Origin: Aromatoleum buckelii
GTDB lineage: Bacteria; Pseudomonadota; Gammaproteobacteria; Burkholderiales; Rhodocyclaceae
Direction: 5' to 3'
Assembly: GCF_012910785.2 (NCBI RefSeq)
Contig: NZ_WTVH02000008.1
Location: forward strand, 620,001 to 684,000
Length of the DNA: 64,000 nt
How positions within the stretch are numbered: position 1 is the first letter of the stretch; each line of letters opens with the position of its first letter. Positions 35,099 through 44,500 of this stretch are shown piece by piece. The position numbers and the translations under genes were made by a program. The notes under the pieces were generated by a model. It searched no databases. It saw only the letters and a program-made list of their open reading frames with translations, and was not told the origin of the DNA.

Positions 35099-35673
35099 GC
35101 GTGCGGCGACGGCCGCGAGGATTCAACGATACCGGGGGGCTCGCAAGCTGCGCATGGGAGAACTCGACTGCGAGAGGCATGACAACGCGACCGGGAAAAG
35201 TGCGTCGCGGGCGACTTGGCGGAGTTCCTGATCGAGGAAGACGTGTTCGGGACTCCGGGGGATCTGGCGATCAGCGCCCGGAAAATAGAAGGAGACGAAT
35301 TCGGGGAAGGCTTCTTCGCTTGCTCCGGGCCGAATCGTGCGGTGCGGAAACAGCATCGCCATCAAGACCAGCGATCGCCGGGAATCGTCGCGGGGGAGGA
35401 GATGCCTGCTGCTTGGCATGACAACTTGACTAGCGAAAGGCGGGTGGCAGGCGCGCCAGTACAGGCATTTCCGGCACCCGAAGTGCAAAACGGCGGAAAG
35501 TTCCTCGTCGAGCGCCGTTGCGGGGTTTGTTCACTCCATGACGAATGTCACATGGCGTTCTCGCGCTTTTGACCATGGCCCCGAGGGCCGCGTGGCGGTA
35601 CGTTCTCTCCTGTCATTTTCGACGCGCCCGCGACCTGCCGCCGCGTTTCCCGCTTCCAGAACGGAGAACAATA
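35099..35673. other. 575-base region without a convincing gene
   Basis: Open frames exist on both strands (35123-35488 leftward and 35216-35572 rightward) but overlap each other, lack ribosome binding sites and show no recognisable domain. The rightward one starts TTG and the leftward one has an atypical composition. The stretch holds the CRP-like palindrome at 35539-35550 and the leader of the lipoprotein gene. It may be a decayed gene or a long regulatory region. Confidence 0.4.
35539..35550. promoter_or_regulatory. TGAC-N4-GTCA palindrome, site 3
   Basis: TGACGAATGTCA has the same half-sites and spacing as sites 1 and 2, and is followed by CA, giving a TCACA half-site. It is 124 bases upstream of the lipoprotein start at 35674. 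A fourth, one-mismatch copy (TGCCGAATGTCA) is at 39043-39054 upstream of the kinase gene. Confidence 0.5.
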
Positions 35674-36513
35674 ATGAAAAAGGTTTTCGTCCTCCTAATA
35701 CCGGCGGCACTGACCGTCGTCGGTTGTGCGTCGCCGGTCCCCGTCGCGGAGAATTTTCCGCTTTCGTATCAAAAGGTCGCGCGCACTGCGCAGCACTGGG
35801 ACGTTGTCGCCGACGATGTCGTGGAGCAAACGATGAACGCGATCGAGGATAACGAGAGCCTCCAGAACAGGCCGCTCCACGTGGCGGCATCCGAGCGGCG
35901 TTCGGCTTTCAATCGCGCCTTCCGGGAATTCCTGATCACGCGGCTCGTGGATAGCGGAGCGGACGTCGATGTCTGCAAGTCTGAACCGTCGAGGAAGGAG
36001 GGTTTTGCTGCGGACGGAGCGCAGATCGAAGTCACCTACGATACCCAGGTGGTGAACCACGGGTTGGGCTTCCCGGACTACGAGCCGCGGCGGTACACGT
36101 GGCTTGCCGCCGGCGTCGCTGTGATTCACCGGCTCACGGAGCTGCACCTCAATTCGGTCGAATCGGTCGGCACCGGGCTTGCGGGAGGCGCGTTCGCGGA
36201 CTGGTGGCTGGGGCGTGACTCGAAACCTACGCGCACCGAAATCCTCATCACGACGACGATCGCCGAGAACAACCGCTTCGTCATGCGTCGAAGCGACATC
36301 TACTACGTGCCTGATGCGGATGCGGACCTGTTCGTGCGCTGGAGCGGGAAACGGAAATCGGAATGCCCCGAACAGTCGCAGATTGCCGCTTCAGGCACGG
36401 AGTCATCCGGGGCACCTGACGAACAGGAAGTCGAAAATAGCCGCAGGGAACTGGTTGCGCGGGGAATGCGGCGCATCAATCCGGAGTGGCGGAAGTCGGC
36501 GTTTTCTTACTGA
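35674..36513 (+). CDS. Hypothetical lipoprotein (279 aa) in the tad regulatory block
   Basis: A 279-residue lipoprotein starting at ATG 35674 with GGAGAA upstream; signal MKKVFVLLIPAALTVVGC with lipidation at C18. The body is mixed alpha/beta with segments YDTQVVNHGLGFPDYEPRRY and TRTEILITTTIAENNRFVMR suggesting a beta-rich core, and a small hydrophobic patch (GTGLAGGAFADWWLG). No family recognised. It is the only rightward gene in the block and converges on the response regulator. A role in the envelope near the pilus machine is only suggested by location. Confidence 0.75.
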   Translation: MKKVFVLLIPAALTVVGCASPVPVAENFPLSYQKVARTAQHWDVVADDVVEQTMNAIEDNESLQNRPLHVAASERRSAFNRAFREFLITRLVDSGADVDVCKSEPSRKEGFAADGAQIEVTYDTQVVNHGLGFPDYEPRRYTWLAAGVAVIHRLTELHLNSVESVGTGLAGGAFADWWLGRDSKPTRTEILITTTIAENNRFVMRRSDIYYVPDADADLFVRWSGKRKSECPEQSQIAASGTESSGAPDEQEVENSRRELVARGMRRINPEWRKSAFSY

Positions 36514-36586
36514 GCCTTCGCGTACGACCGGGTTCGAATTTGTTCAGCCGCCCGTTTGGCGAAGCTGCATGCCGGCGCCCCCGGCG

Positions 36587-37267
36587 TCACGAATTCACCA
36601 GCCCGATCCCGTGTTCCTTCGCATAAACGTACAGTTCGAGCCGGCCGCGCAGTTCGAGTTTGTGGTAGATCACGGTGAGGTGGTTGCGCAGGGTGTGTTC
36701 GCTGATGCCGAGGCTTTCGGCGAGGATCAGGCTCTTGGCGCCTTTGTGGCGGACGACGGTGGCGATGACTTCGAGTTCCTTCGGCGTCAGGCTCGAGATC
36801 TTCGCGCTGTGCTCGTCCGGCGGCGGACTTCCGCCCTTGAGCCTGTCCATGATGTCGCCGATCAGCGCGCGATTGACCCAGACGTCGCCTTCGTGGACTT
36901 TCTCGATCGCGCGCAACAGCACGTCGACCGGCTCTTCCTTCCGGACGACGCCGCGCGCGCCGGCCATGACAACGCGGCGATGCGCGTCCGTGTCGCGCGC
37001 GCCGGTCAGCACCAGCACGCGAGCGCTGAGGGTCCGGTGCAATTCGGCTAGCGCGGTGGCCGAATCGACGCCGCCCAGATCGAGGTCGAGCACGATCACG
37101 TCGGCGTTGCGGCTTTCGGGGTCGGCGAGCAGCTCCGCGATGCTTGTCGCGCTGCCGACCAGCTGCATGCGATCGGCACCTTCGATCAGGCGCTCGAGCC
37201 CCCACAGCGTCGTTCGGTGATCGTCGACGAGGAAGACACGGATGGCACTTTCGGTGGTGATTATCAT
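36587..37267 (-). CDS. NarL/LuxR-family response regulator
   Basis: A 226-residue two-component regulator: receiver (D15-D16, phospho-site D61 in VIVLDLDLGG) and a C-terminal LuxR helix-turn-helix (LTPKELEVIATVVRHKGAKSL in part, ISEHTLRNHLTVIYHKL). Its start overlaps the stop of the kinase by 4 bases, so the two are translated together. It probably controls the neighbouring tad genes; the target is inferred from position. Confidence 0.9.
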   Translation of the reverse strand: MIITTESAIRVFLVDDHRTTLWGLERLIEGADRMQLVGSATSIAELLADPESRNADVIVLDLDLGGVDSATALAELHRTLSARVLVLTGARDTDAHRRVVMAGARGVVRKEEPVDVLLRAIEKVHEGDVWVNRALIGDIMDRLKGGSPPPDEHSAKISSLTPKELEVIATVVRHKGAKSLILAESLGISEHTLRNHLTVIYHKLELRGRLELYVYAKEHGIGLVNS

Positions 37268-38979
37268 GGTTGGCCGTGCTTGGAATGGGCTGGGATGGAG
37301 ATGATCAGATCAGTCAGGCCGGGCCGCTGGCGCTCGACGACTGCACGGCCGTGGAGCGATTCGGCGCGTTCGACGATCGAGCGCGGGATGAACGGCGGGG
37401 GAGGGGCGTGCGGGTCGTGCGCGTTCGTGATCCGCAGCGAACAGACGCCGGCCTGCGCCGAGACGACGATTTCGGCGCGGCTCGCGTCGGTATGGCGGCG
37501 GATGTTCGTCAGCGCTTCGCCGACCATCGCGAAAATCGCCGCGGCAAGGCTGCGGCGCACCGGCAGTTCTCCTTCGCAACACACCGACACTTCGATCCCG
37601 AACAGCTCGGAAAATCGCTTGGCCTGCCGCCGCAGCGCCGGCGCGAGCGCATCGTCGGCGCCACACGCGCCCGCCCGCATGTCCGTCACAAGCTCGCGCA
37701 GATGGTGCAGCTCGCTGATCGCGACGTCCTTCAACGCGTGGATGTCGCGGTGCAGCGGGTTGTCGGGTGCGGCCTTGCGCGCGAGCGCTTCGATGCCGTA
37801 CTTCAGGCCGAGGTAGGGCTGGATCGCGGTGTCGTGGAGATCGCGGCCGATGCGGGCACGTTCGGTCGCCATCGCGGCTTCGGTGAGCCGCTCCAGCAGG
37901 CCCGCGTTTTCGATGACGGGGGCGAGCTGCTCCATCACCCCGTACAGCAGCTCGGCGTCGCGCGCGCGGTAGCGCCGATGCCGCGACGCGAGCAGCAGCC
38001 GGCACGGGTGCGGCGCACGGCGGCAAATCGGCATCGCGACCATCGACTGGGCGTCAAGGAGCTGGGCGAGCTGTTCGGCCGCTGCGCGGGCAGCGCTGTT
38101 CGACGCTCTGGTTTCGAGGTCGAAGCCGCTGTGACGACGCAGCGGCAGGCGGCCGACGTGGCCGAGATGATGTACGGCCGCGACGTCGGGCGGCAGGCAG
38201 CCCAGCGACTCGACGAGGCTCGCATGCAGTTCGCCCGACAGTTCGTTCACGTTGCCGCTGGCGTCGCAATCGAACAGGCGCGGCTCGCTGTCGGGGAGCC
38301 ACAGCAGAATCAGCCCTCGATCGGCGTCGAAATGGTGCGTCAGCGTGCGCAGCGTCGTCTCCGCGATGCGCCGGACTCCCCGGCGCGGGTCCAGCTGCCC
38401 GAGCAGGCGGTCGGCGACCGTCAGCTGCTCGTTCATCTGCACGCCGGCTCGTGCGAGAGCGGCCACGAGGGGGCCGAGAACGAGCAGCGACAGCGGCTGG
38501 AGCATCGCGCCCTGCCACGGGATGTCGCCATACCCTTTGTGGATGAGCAACTGGGCTGCGGCGACCGCGGCGGCGAACAGCGAAACCAGCAGGCCCGAGA
38601 CGAAGCCGAAGCTCAGCGACGCGAAGAGGACGGGAAAGAGCAGCAGCAGGATGAACAGGCTGCTTTGCGCCTCGGCGAGCCACGCGAAAAGCAGGATCCA
38701 TCCCGCATCGACCCACGGCGTGATGCGCGGCAGAACCGGGTGATTCCCGCGGGTTTCGACCCAGCACAGCCAGCCCGCATAGACGGCGTAGCCGACGGCC
38801 GCGAGCGCGGCGGGCGTGCGTCCCGTGCCCGACAGCGAGAGGGCTTCCGTTATGGCGACGATCGCGACAATGACACGTATGTTCGCAAGAATCCGCCGCA
38901 GTTCCGGGTTCAGGTGCAGGCCGCCGTTTGCGACGCCAGGCGGGAGCACCGCCGGCGAGGTGGCGCTGCTGTTGTCCAT
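37264..38979 (-). CDS. NarX-type sensor histidine kinase
   Basis: A 571-residue membrane kinase. The start at 38979 follows GGGAGAA; an ATG eight codons upstream is less likely. About six membrane helices occupy residues 20-170, then a GAF-like cytosolic region ([18 protein letters not shown]) and a HisKA_3 dimerisation domain with the phospho-accepting His in [17 protein letters not shown], followed by the ATPase domain (N box in [16 protein letters not shown], then LRITND-like acidic stretch). The G boxes near the end are short. Signal unknown. Pairs with the regulator it overlaps. Confidence 0.88.
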   Translation of the reverse strand: MDNSSATSPAVLPPGVANGGLHLNPELRRILANIRVIVAIVAITEALSLSGTGRTPAALAAVGYAVYAGWLCWVETRGNHPVLPRITPWVDAGWILLFAWLAEAQSSLFILLLLFPVLFASLSFGFVSGLLVSLFAAAVAAAQLLIHKGYGDIPWQGAMLQPLSLLVLGPLVAALARAGVQMNEQLTVADRLLGQLDPRRGVRRIAETTLRTLTHHFDADRGLILLWLPDSEPRLFDCDASGNVNELSGELHASLVESLGCLPPDVAAVHHLGHVGRLPLRRHSGFDLETRASNSAARAAAEQLAQLLDAQSMVAMPICRRAPHPCRLLLASRHRRYRARDAELLYGVMEQLAPVIENAGLLERLTEAAMATERARIGRDLHDTAIQPYLGLKYGIEALARKAAPDNPLHRDIHALKDVAISELHHLRELVTDMRAGACGADDALAPALRRQAKRFSELFGIEVSVCCEGELPVRRSLAAAIFAMVGEALTNIRRHTDASRAEIVVSAQAGVCSLRITNAHDPHAPPPPFIPRSIVERAESLHGRAVVERQRPGLTDLIISIPAHSKHGQP

Positions 38980-39185
38980 CGTTGGAGTTCTCCCATCGGT
39001 CATGGCGCTTTTCGCATGTATGCCGAGAGCAATCGCGCCGTCTGCCGAATGTCACCATATTAAGCCATTCGGGCGTTGCACATCCTTACAATAAACCCAG
39101 CCGGGAAACGAAACGGCTATTGGGGAATCCCGGCCGGCGGCGCGCGTCAAACCGCCCGGGGCCGGGGAGCGGCCGGGAGACGATG

Positions 39186-40586
39186 ATGAAAGCCACGCGT
39201 ACCGAAACCGATTCGATGGGGCCTGTCGAAGTCGCGGCGGACCGTTACTGGGGAGCCCAGACCGAACGCTCGGTCGCGCATTTCCCGATCGGCACCGAGC
39301 GCTTCCGCTGGGGGCGGGCGATGATTCGGGCGCTGGGCGTCCTGAAAAAGGCGGCAGCGCGGGCGAACGCGGAACTCGGCGAGTTGGCTCCGGAAGTCGC
39401 GACGCTGATCGAGCGCGCCGCGGACGAAGTCATCGACGGCACGCTCGACGCGCACTTCCCGCTCGTCGTGTTCCAGACCGGCTCCGGCACGCAGTCGAAC
39501 ATGAACGCGAACGAGGTCATCGCGAACCGCGCGATCGAACTTGCCGGCGGCGAGCTGGGCTCGAAGCACCCAGTGCATCCGAACGACCACGTCAATCGCG
39601 GCCAGTCGTCGAACGACACGTTCCCCACCGCGATGCATGTCGCGGCGGTCGAGCAATTGCACGACCGCCTGCTGCCCGCCGTGGGGCGACTGCGCGCTAC
39701 GCTCGCCGACAAGGCGAAGGAATTCAGCGACGTCGTCAAGACCGGGCGCACGCACCTGCAGGATGCGACGCCGATCACGCTCGGGCAGGAGATTGGGGCG
39801 TGGGTCGCGCAGATCGATTTCGGCATCGCGGCGGTCGAAAGCGCGCTGCCGGGACTGTACGACCTGGCGATCGGCGGCACTGCGGTCGGCACCGGGCTCA
39901 ACGCGCATCCGCGTTTCGGCGACCGCGCGGCGGCGGAGATTGCCGCGCTTACCGGACGTCCGTTCCGCAGCGCGCCGGACCGCTTCTTCGCGCTCGCCGC
40001 GCACGATGCGCTGGTGCAGGCGTCGGCGGCAATGCGCACGCTCGCGGGCGGGCTGATGAAGATGGGGAACGACGTGCGCTGGCTCGCGAGCGGGCCGCGC
40101 TGCGGCATCGGCGAGCTGACGATTCCCGAGAACGAGCCGGGGTCGTCGATCATGCCGGGCAAGGTCAACCCGACGCAGTGCGAGGCGCTGACGATGGTGT
40201 GCGTGCAGGTGTTCGGCAACGACGCGGCAGTCGCTTTCGCCGGCACGCAGGGGAATTTCCAGCTGAATGTCTACAAGCCGGTGATGGCGCACAATGTGCT
40301 GGAGAGCATCGCGCTGCTCGCGGACAGCTGCGACGCGTTCGACGCGCACTGCGCGCGCGGCCTGCTGCCGAACCTGCCGCGCATTCGCGAGAATCTCGAA
40401 AAGAACCTGATGCTCGTGACGGCGCTGAACCGCGAGATCGGCTACGACTGCGCCGCCGAGATCGCGAAGAAGGCGCACAAGGAAGGCCTGTCGCTGCGCG
40501 AAGCGGCACTCGCATCGGGCTACGTCGGCCCGGAGGAGTTCGATCTGTGGGTGGACCCGGAGGCGATGACGCGGCCGGGTGGGTAG
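39186..40586 (+). CDS. fumC: Fumarate hydratase class II
   Basis: A 466-residue oxygen-stable fumarase interconverting fumarate and malate. Signatures: [19 protein letters not shown] at the start, [16 protein letters not shown] in the middle, and the fumarase/aspartase signature [16 protein letters not shown]. The ATG at 39186 has a GGGAG at better distance than the ATG three bases earlier. Single-gene unit; its product links methylmalonyl-derived succinyl-CoA metabolism to malate. The REP-like repeat follows its stop by 22 bases. Confidence 0.96.
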   Translation: MKATRTETDSMGPVEVAADRYWGAQTERSVAHFPIGTERFRWGRAMIRALGVLKKAAARANAELGELAPEVATLIERAADEVIDGTLDAHFPLVVFQTGSGTQSNMNANEVIANRAIELAGGELGSKHPVHPNDHVNRGQSSNDTFPTAMHVAAVEQLHDRLLPAVGRLRATLADKAKEFSDVVKTGRTHLQDATPITLGQEIGAWVAQIDFGIAAVESALPGLYDLAIGGTAVGTGLNAHPRFGDRAAAEIAALTGRPFRSAPDRFFALAAHDALVQASAAMRTLAGGLMKMGNDVRWLASGPRCGIGELTIPENEPGSSIMPGKVNPTQCEALTMVCVQVFGNDAAVAFAGTQGNFQLNVYKPVMAHNVLESIALLADSCDAFDAHCARGLLPNLPRIRENLEKNLMLVTALNREIGYDCAAEIAKKAHKEGLSLREAALASGYVGPEEFDLWVDPEAMTRPGG

Positions 40587-40607
40587 TAAACCGGAGTTTA
40601 ATTACAA

Positions 40608-40668
40608 CCGTTCGCCCTGAGCTTGTCGAAGGGCGCTGCCAGGGCTTCGACAGGCTCAGCCCGAACGG
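40608..40668. repeat. 61-bp REP-like imperfect palindrome, copy 2
   Basis: CCGTTCGCCCTGAGC, TTGTCGAAGGGC and then GGGCTTCGACAGG, CTCAGCCCGAACGG: the same element as at 10986-11046 with a few arm changes and a different loop. Both are preceded by TACAA and followed by (T/G)ATTTG. Here it lies between the convergent fumC and GntR genes and could act as a bidirectional transcription end. Confidence 0.85.
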
Positions 40669-40698
40669 GATTTGTGCAATGACGGGGAAGGGTGCCGC

Positions 40699-41370
40699 TC
40701 AGGCGACCTTGTTCTTCGCTTTCGCGATCCGCGCGAGGGCGGCGCGCCCGCTGTCGATATGGGCACGCATCAGCAGTTCCGCCCGCTCCGCGTCGCGTTC
40801 GGCGAGCGCGGCGAGGATGTCGCGGTGCTCGGCAAGCGACTGTTCGAGCCGCCCTTCGCTGAACAGCGAATGGTGGCGCGACAGCTTGATGACTTTGCGC
40901 AGGTCCTCGATGACTTGCAACAGCCAGCGGTTGTCGGTGATCTTCTGCAGCGCTTGGTGGAAAGCCTGGTTTGCTTCGAAATAGCCGTCGATGTCGCCGC
41001 TGCCGGCGGCTTTTTCCAGTTTTTCGTGGATTTTCCGCAGCCGCTCGAGATCGGCGTCCGTCGCCTTGCGGGCGGTGATATGCGCGCACTGGCCTTCGAG
41101 CAGCGCCATGACGGTGAAAATTTCGTCGAGATCGCGCTCCGAGATTTCGTTGACGTAGCAGCCGCGGCGCGGCTTGAGCGTGACGAGACCTTCGGACGCA
41201 AGCACCTTCAGCGCCTCGCGTAACGGCGTCCGGGAGATGCCGTAATCGTCGGCCAGCGCCTGCTCGTCCACCCACGTACCGGGGGCGAGATCATGGGAAT
41301 AGATACGTTGGCGAAGCCTTTCGGCGACCTCCTGGTAGAGGGCGAGCGGAGCAATGCGGGAGGCGGTCAT
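40699..41370 (-). CDS. GntR/FCD-family transcriptional regulator
   Basis: A 223-residue regulator: N-terminal winged helix (LYQEVAERLRQRIYSHDLAPG, LADDYGISRTPLREALKVLASEGLV in part) and an all-helical FCD ligand-binding domain (FTVMALLEGQCAHITARKA, NQAFHQALQKITDNRWL, EHRDILAALAERD) with the metal-binding Asp/His residues typical of FCD proteins. Ligands are usually organic acids or their CoA-related metabolites. It is divergent from the methylmalonyl-CoA mutase operon and a palindrome overlapping that operon's predicted promoter suits it as local repressor. Confidence 0.9.
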   Translation of the reverse strand: MTASRIAPLALYQEVAERLRQRIYSHDLAPGTWVDEQALADDYGISRTPLREALKVLASEGLVTLKPRRGCYVNEISERDLDEIFTVMALLEGQCAHITARKATDADLERLRKIHEKLEKAAGSGDIDGYFEANQAFHQALQKITDNRWLLQVIEDLRKVIKLSRHHSLFSEGRLEQSLAEHRDILAALAERDAERAELLMRAHIDSGRAALARIAKAKNKVA

Positions 41371-41721
41371 GAGCGATTCAGTGCAGAGGTGGGGGCGCTT
41401 CCGGCAGTCGTGGTGCGCGGAAGTTGCATTCATAATTATGGATAAAGTATTATTCCCTGGTCGGCACAAGTCAACTTCCGGCGCGCGGCCTAGCATGGGA
41501 GTGCCAAGGGTTCAGCCATGCGCTGAACCTCCGGCAAGGGAAGGGAGAGCGCTACGTCGCAGCGCAGGAGCGTCGGCGGCCGCCCACGGGTCCGTTCCGT
41601 GGGCGGTCTCGTCGCCGCCACATTGTTGTTGGCCGGGTTTTTCATTGGGTTTCGAGCCGGTTCGCGTTTTACCGAATATCGCACGGCCGCTTTTCGCGGC
41701 CCTGAACAGAGAGGGTTTGTC
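41371..41721. other. 351-base divergent regulatory region and long leader
   Basis: Contains a predicted promoter and palindrome at 41424-41453, then about 260 bases of leader before the mutase start. The leader has no recognised riboswitch fold. The frame upstream of the mutase is open from a GTG at 41599 and would encode a hydrophobic stretch, but it lacks a ribosome binding site. Confidence 0.4.
41424..41453 (+). promoter_or_regulatory. Predicted sigma-70 promoter with embedded operator for the mutase operon
   Basis: TTGCAT (-35, 41424-41429), an 18-base spacer, and TATTAT (-10, 41448-41453). The spacer contains the perfect palindrome CATAATTATG (41431-41440), extended to AT..AT at 41428-41443. 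A repressor bound there would block RNA polymerase. The divergent GntR/FCD gene is the natural candidate. Confidence 0.55.
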
Positions 41722-43902
41722 ATGTCGAACGCCAAGATGCCGGCGTACCCGCAGCCGGATATGGATGCCTGGAAGAAGGTCGCGGCGAAGCACGCGCCCG
41801 ACGGCGACATCGAAAAGCTGAACTGGATCACCCCCGAGGGGATCGCGGTGAAGCCGCTGTATACGAAGGCGGACGTCGCCGAGCTGCCGCACACCGACAC
41901 GCTGCCGGGCTTCGAGCCTTTCCTGCGCGGGCCGCAGCCGACGATGTACGCGGTCAAGCCGTGGACGATCCGCCAGTACGCGGGTTTCTCGACCGCTGAG
42001 GAATCGAACGCGTTTTACCGCAAGGCGCTGGCTGCCGGCGGCCAGGGTGTGTCGGTCGCGTTTGATCTGGCGACGCACCGCGGCTACGATTCGGATCATC
42101 CGCGCGTCACCGGCGACGTCGGCAAGGCGGGCGTCGCGATCGACTCGGTCGAGGACATGAAGATCCTCTTCGACAGCATTCCGCTCGACAAGGTGTCGGT
42201 GTCGATGACGATGAACGGCGCGGTGCTGCCGATCCTCGCCGGCTACATCGTCGCCGCCGAAGAGCAGGGCGTTTCGCAGGACAAGCTCTCGGGGACCATC
42301 CAGAACGACATCCTCAAGGAGTTCATGGTCCGCAACACCTATATCTATCCGCCGACGCCGTCGATGAAGATCATCGCCGACATCTTCGGCTACACCGCGC
42401 AGCACATGCCGAAGTTCAACTCGATCTCGATCTCCGGCTATCACATCCAGGAAGCCGGTGCGAACCAGGCGATCGAACTCGCGTTCACGCTCGCCGACGG
42501 CCTGGAATACGTGCGCACCGGCATCAACAGCGGCATGGACGTCGATGCGTTCGCCGGCCGGCTGTCGTTCTTCTGGGCGGTCGGGATGAACTTCTATCTC
42601 GAAGTCGCGAAGATGCGCGCCGCGCGCCTGTTGTGGTGGCGGATCATGAAAGGCTTCAACCCGAAGAGCGCGAAGTCGATGATGCTGCGCACGCACTCGC
42701 AAACGTCGGGCTGGTCGCTGACCGAGCAGGACCCGTACAACAACGTCGTGCGCACGACGATCGAAGCGATGGCGGCGGTGTTCGGCGGCACGCAGTCGCT
42801 GCACACGAACGCGCTCGACGAAGCGATCGCGCTGCCGACCGAGTTCTCGGCGCGGATCGCGCGCAACACGCAGATCATCATCCAGGAAGAGACGCACATC
42901 TGTAACGTCGTCGATCCGTGGGCGGGCTCCTACATGATGGAGAAGCTCACGCAGGAGATGGCCGACACCGCGTGGAGCCTGATCGAGGAGATCGAGGCGA
43001 TGGGCGGCATGACGAAAGCCGTCGAGTCCGGCTGGGCGAAGATGAAAGTCGAGGAGTGCGCCGCCGAGAAGCAGGCGCGCATCGATTCCGGCAAGGACGT
43101 CATCGTCGGCGTGAACAAGTACAAGCTCGCGAAGGAAGACCCGATCGAGATCCTCGACATCGACAACCACGCGGTGCGCGATTCGCAGATCGCGCGGCTG
43201 AAGCAAATCCGCGCGACGCGTGACGCAGCCGCGGTGAAAGCGGCGCTCGACGCGCTGACCGCGTGCGCCGAAGCCGGGCAGAACGGCAGCCGCGACGGCA
43301 ACCTGCTCGACCTCGCGGTGAAGGCGATGCGCGTGCGCGCGACGGTCGGCGAAGTGTCCGACGCGCTCGAGAAAGTGTTCGGCCGCTACCGCGCGAACCC
43401 GCAGGCGGTGTCCGGCGTGTATGGCGCCGTCGTCGAGAACGACTCCGACTGGAAGGCGCTGAAAGCCGACATCGAGGCGTTCGTCGCCGAGGAAGGCCGG
43501 CGCCCGCGCATCATGATCGCGAAGCTCGGCCAGGACGGCCATGACCGCGGCGCGAAAGTCGTCGCGTCCGCGTTCGCCGACCTCGGCTTCGACATCGACA
43601 TCGGCCCGCTCTTCCAGACGCCGGAAGAAGCTGCGCGCCACGCGGTCGAGAACGACGTCCACGCGATCGGCTGCTCGAGCCTCGCCGCGGGTCACAAGAC
43701 GCTGGTGCCGGAGATCATCGACGGCCTGAAGAAGCTCGGCGCGGGCGACATCGTCGTCTTCGTCGGCGGCGTGATCCCGGCGCAGGACTACGACGGGCTG
43801 TACGCGGCTGGCGCGAAAGGTATTTTCGGGCCGGGCACGCCGATCCAGACCGCGGCGCGCGAAGTGCTGAAGCAGATCCGCGCGGCGAAGGTGGCAGCGT
43901 AA
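41722..43902 (+). CDS. scpA: Methylmalonyl-CoA mutase (single-chain, B12-dependent)
   Basis: A 726-residue adenosylcobalamin enzyme converting (R)-methylmalonyl-CoA to succinyl-CoA. Start ATG 41722 with GAGAGGG upstream. The catalytic barrel has [11 protein letters not shown]-like [10 protein letters not shown] with Y86 and the carboxylate-binding R204 in [11 protein letters not shown], 118 residues apart exactly as Y89 and R207 of the Propionibacterium enzyme, so the substrate is methylmalonyl-CoA rather than isobutyryl-CoA. The C-terminal cobalamin domain has DGHDRGAKV with the axial-ligand H607. First gene of the propionyl-CoA operon. Confidence 0.96.
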   Translation: MSNAKMPAYPQPDMDAWKKVAAKHAPDGDIEKLNWITPEGIAVKPLYTKADVAELPHTDTLPGFEPFLRGPQPTMYAVKPWTIRQYAGFSTAEESNAFYRKALAAGGQGVSVAFDLATHRGYDSDHPRVTGDVGKAGVAIDSVEDMKILFDSIPLDKVSVSMTMNGAVLPILAGYIVAAEEQGVSQDKLSGTIQNDILKEFMVRNTYIYPPTPSMKIIADIFGYTAQHMPKFNSISISGYHIQEAGANQAIELAFTLADGLEYVRTGINSGMDVDAFAGRLSFFWAVGMNFYLEVAKMRAARLLWWRIMKGFNPKSAKSMMLRTHSQTSGWSLTEQDPYNNVVRTTIEAMAAVFGGTQSLHTNALDEAIALPTEFSARIARNTQIIIQEETHICNVVDPWAGSYMMEKLTQEMADTAWSLIEEIEAMGGMTKAVESGWAKMKVEECAAEKQARIDSGKDVIVGVNKYKLAKEDPIEILDIDNHAVRDSQIARLKQIRATRDAAAVKAALDALTACAEAGQNGSRDGNLLDLAVKAMRVRATVGEVSDALEKVFGRYRANPQAVSGVYGAVVENDSDWKALKADIEAFVAEEGRRPRIMIAKLGQDGHDRGAKVVASAFADLGFDIDIGPLFQTPEEAARHAVENDVHAIGCSSLAAGHKTLVPEIIDGLKKLGAGDIVVFVGGVIPAQDYDGLYAAGAKGIFGPGTPIQTAAREVLKQIRAAKVAA

Positions 43903-43940
43903 GACGGCGATCGCAGCGCAATTTGCAAGGGGAGGAAGTC

Positions 43941-44171
43941 ATGGACGCGAAACTGCTGGAGCGGATCACCCTCGAGCCCGGCAAGCGGGGCGGCAAACCT
44001 TGCCTCCGGGGAATGCGGATCACCGTTTATGACATTCTCGGTTGGCTCGCTTCGGGAATGTCGGCGGAGGAGATCCTCGCGGATTACCCTGAGCTGGAAG
44101 CGCTCGATGTGACTGCCTGCCTTGCTTTTGCCGCCGAACGCGAACAGCGCATCAGTCGGGTGGCAGCGTGA
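43941..44171 (+). CDS. DUF433 antitoxin-like protein
   Basis: A 76-residue protein starting at ATG 43941 after GGAGGAAG. It has the DUF433 pattern: ITLEPGKRGGKPCLRGMRITVYDILGWLASG followed by MSAEEILADYPELEALDV, a small winged-helix-like domain. DUF433 proteins are commonly paired with PIN-like DUF5615 toxins. It overlaps the next gene by 4 bases (GTGA), the usual toxin-antitoxin coupling. It lies 38 bases after the mutase stop in an otherwise metabolic operon. Confidence 0.85.
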   Translation: MDAKLLERITLEPGKRGGKPCLRGMRITVYDILGWLASGMSAEEILADYPELEALDVTACLAFAAEREQRISRVAA

Positions 44172-44500
44172 AGCTGCTGCTCGACCAGAATCTGTCGCGG
44201 CGTCTGCTGCCCGATCTCGAGCACTTCTTCCCGGGCTCTTCACAAGTGCAATTGCTTGGACTCGAGCGCGCGAGTGATCTCGCGTTATGGGAATTTGCGA
44301 AAGAAAACGGCTACACGATTGTGACGAAGGACGTGGATTTTCTCGAGCTCATGCTGTTGCGCGGATTTCCGCCGAAAATCGTATGGTTGAACTGTGGCAA
44401 TGTATCCAGTGCTGCGGTTCGCGAACGGCTGATTACGCGGAGCGGTGAGATCCGCGAATTCCTTGCGTCGACAGAAGAAGGCGTGCTGGAACTTGAGTAA
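44168..44500 (+). CDS. DUF5615 PIN-like toxin candidate
   Basis: A 110-residue protein starting at GTG 44168: MKLLLDQNLSRRLLPDL, with the first acidic residue of the PIN/Mut7-C-like fold, then YTIVTKDVDFLEL (acidic pair) and PKIVWLNCGNVSS. This is the DUF5615 domain, predicted ribonuclease of the VapC/PIN superfamily. The stop overlaps the TTG start of meaB by 8 bases, so the pair is translationally built into the operon. Toxin activity is inferred from family. Confidence 0.85.
   Translation: MKLLLDQNLSRRLLPDLEHFFPGSSQVQLLGLERASDLALWEFAKENGYTIVTKDVDFLELMLLRGFPPKIVWLNCGNVSSAAVRERLITRSGEIREFLASTEEGVLELE

Noticed and set aside
35123-35572. Overlapping open frames on both strands upstream of the lipoprotein gene
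   Set aside because: They contradict each other, lack ribosome binding sites and have no recognised domain; described as an unassigned region instead.
41599-41721. In-frame hydrophobic N-terminal extension of methylmalonyl-CoA mutase from GTG 41599
   Set aside because: It would add a membrane-like segment to a cytosolic enzyme; the ATG at 41722 has a GAGAGGG site and matches the family start.
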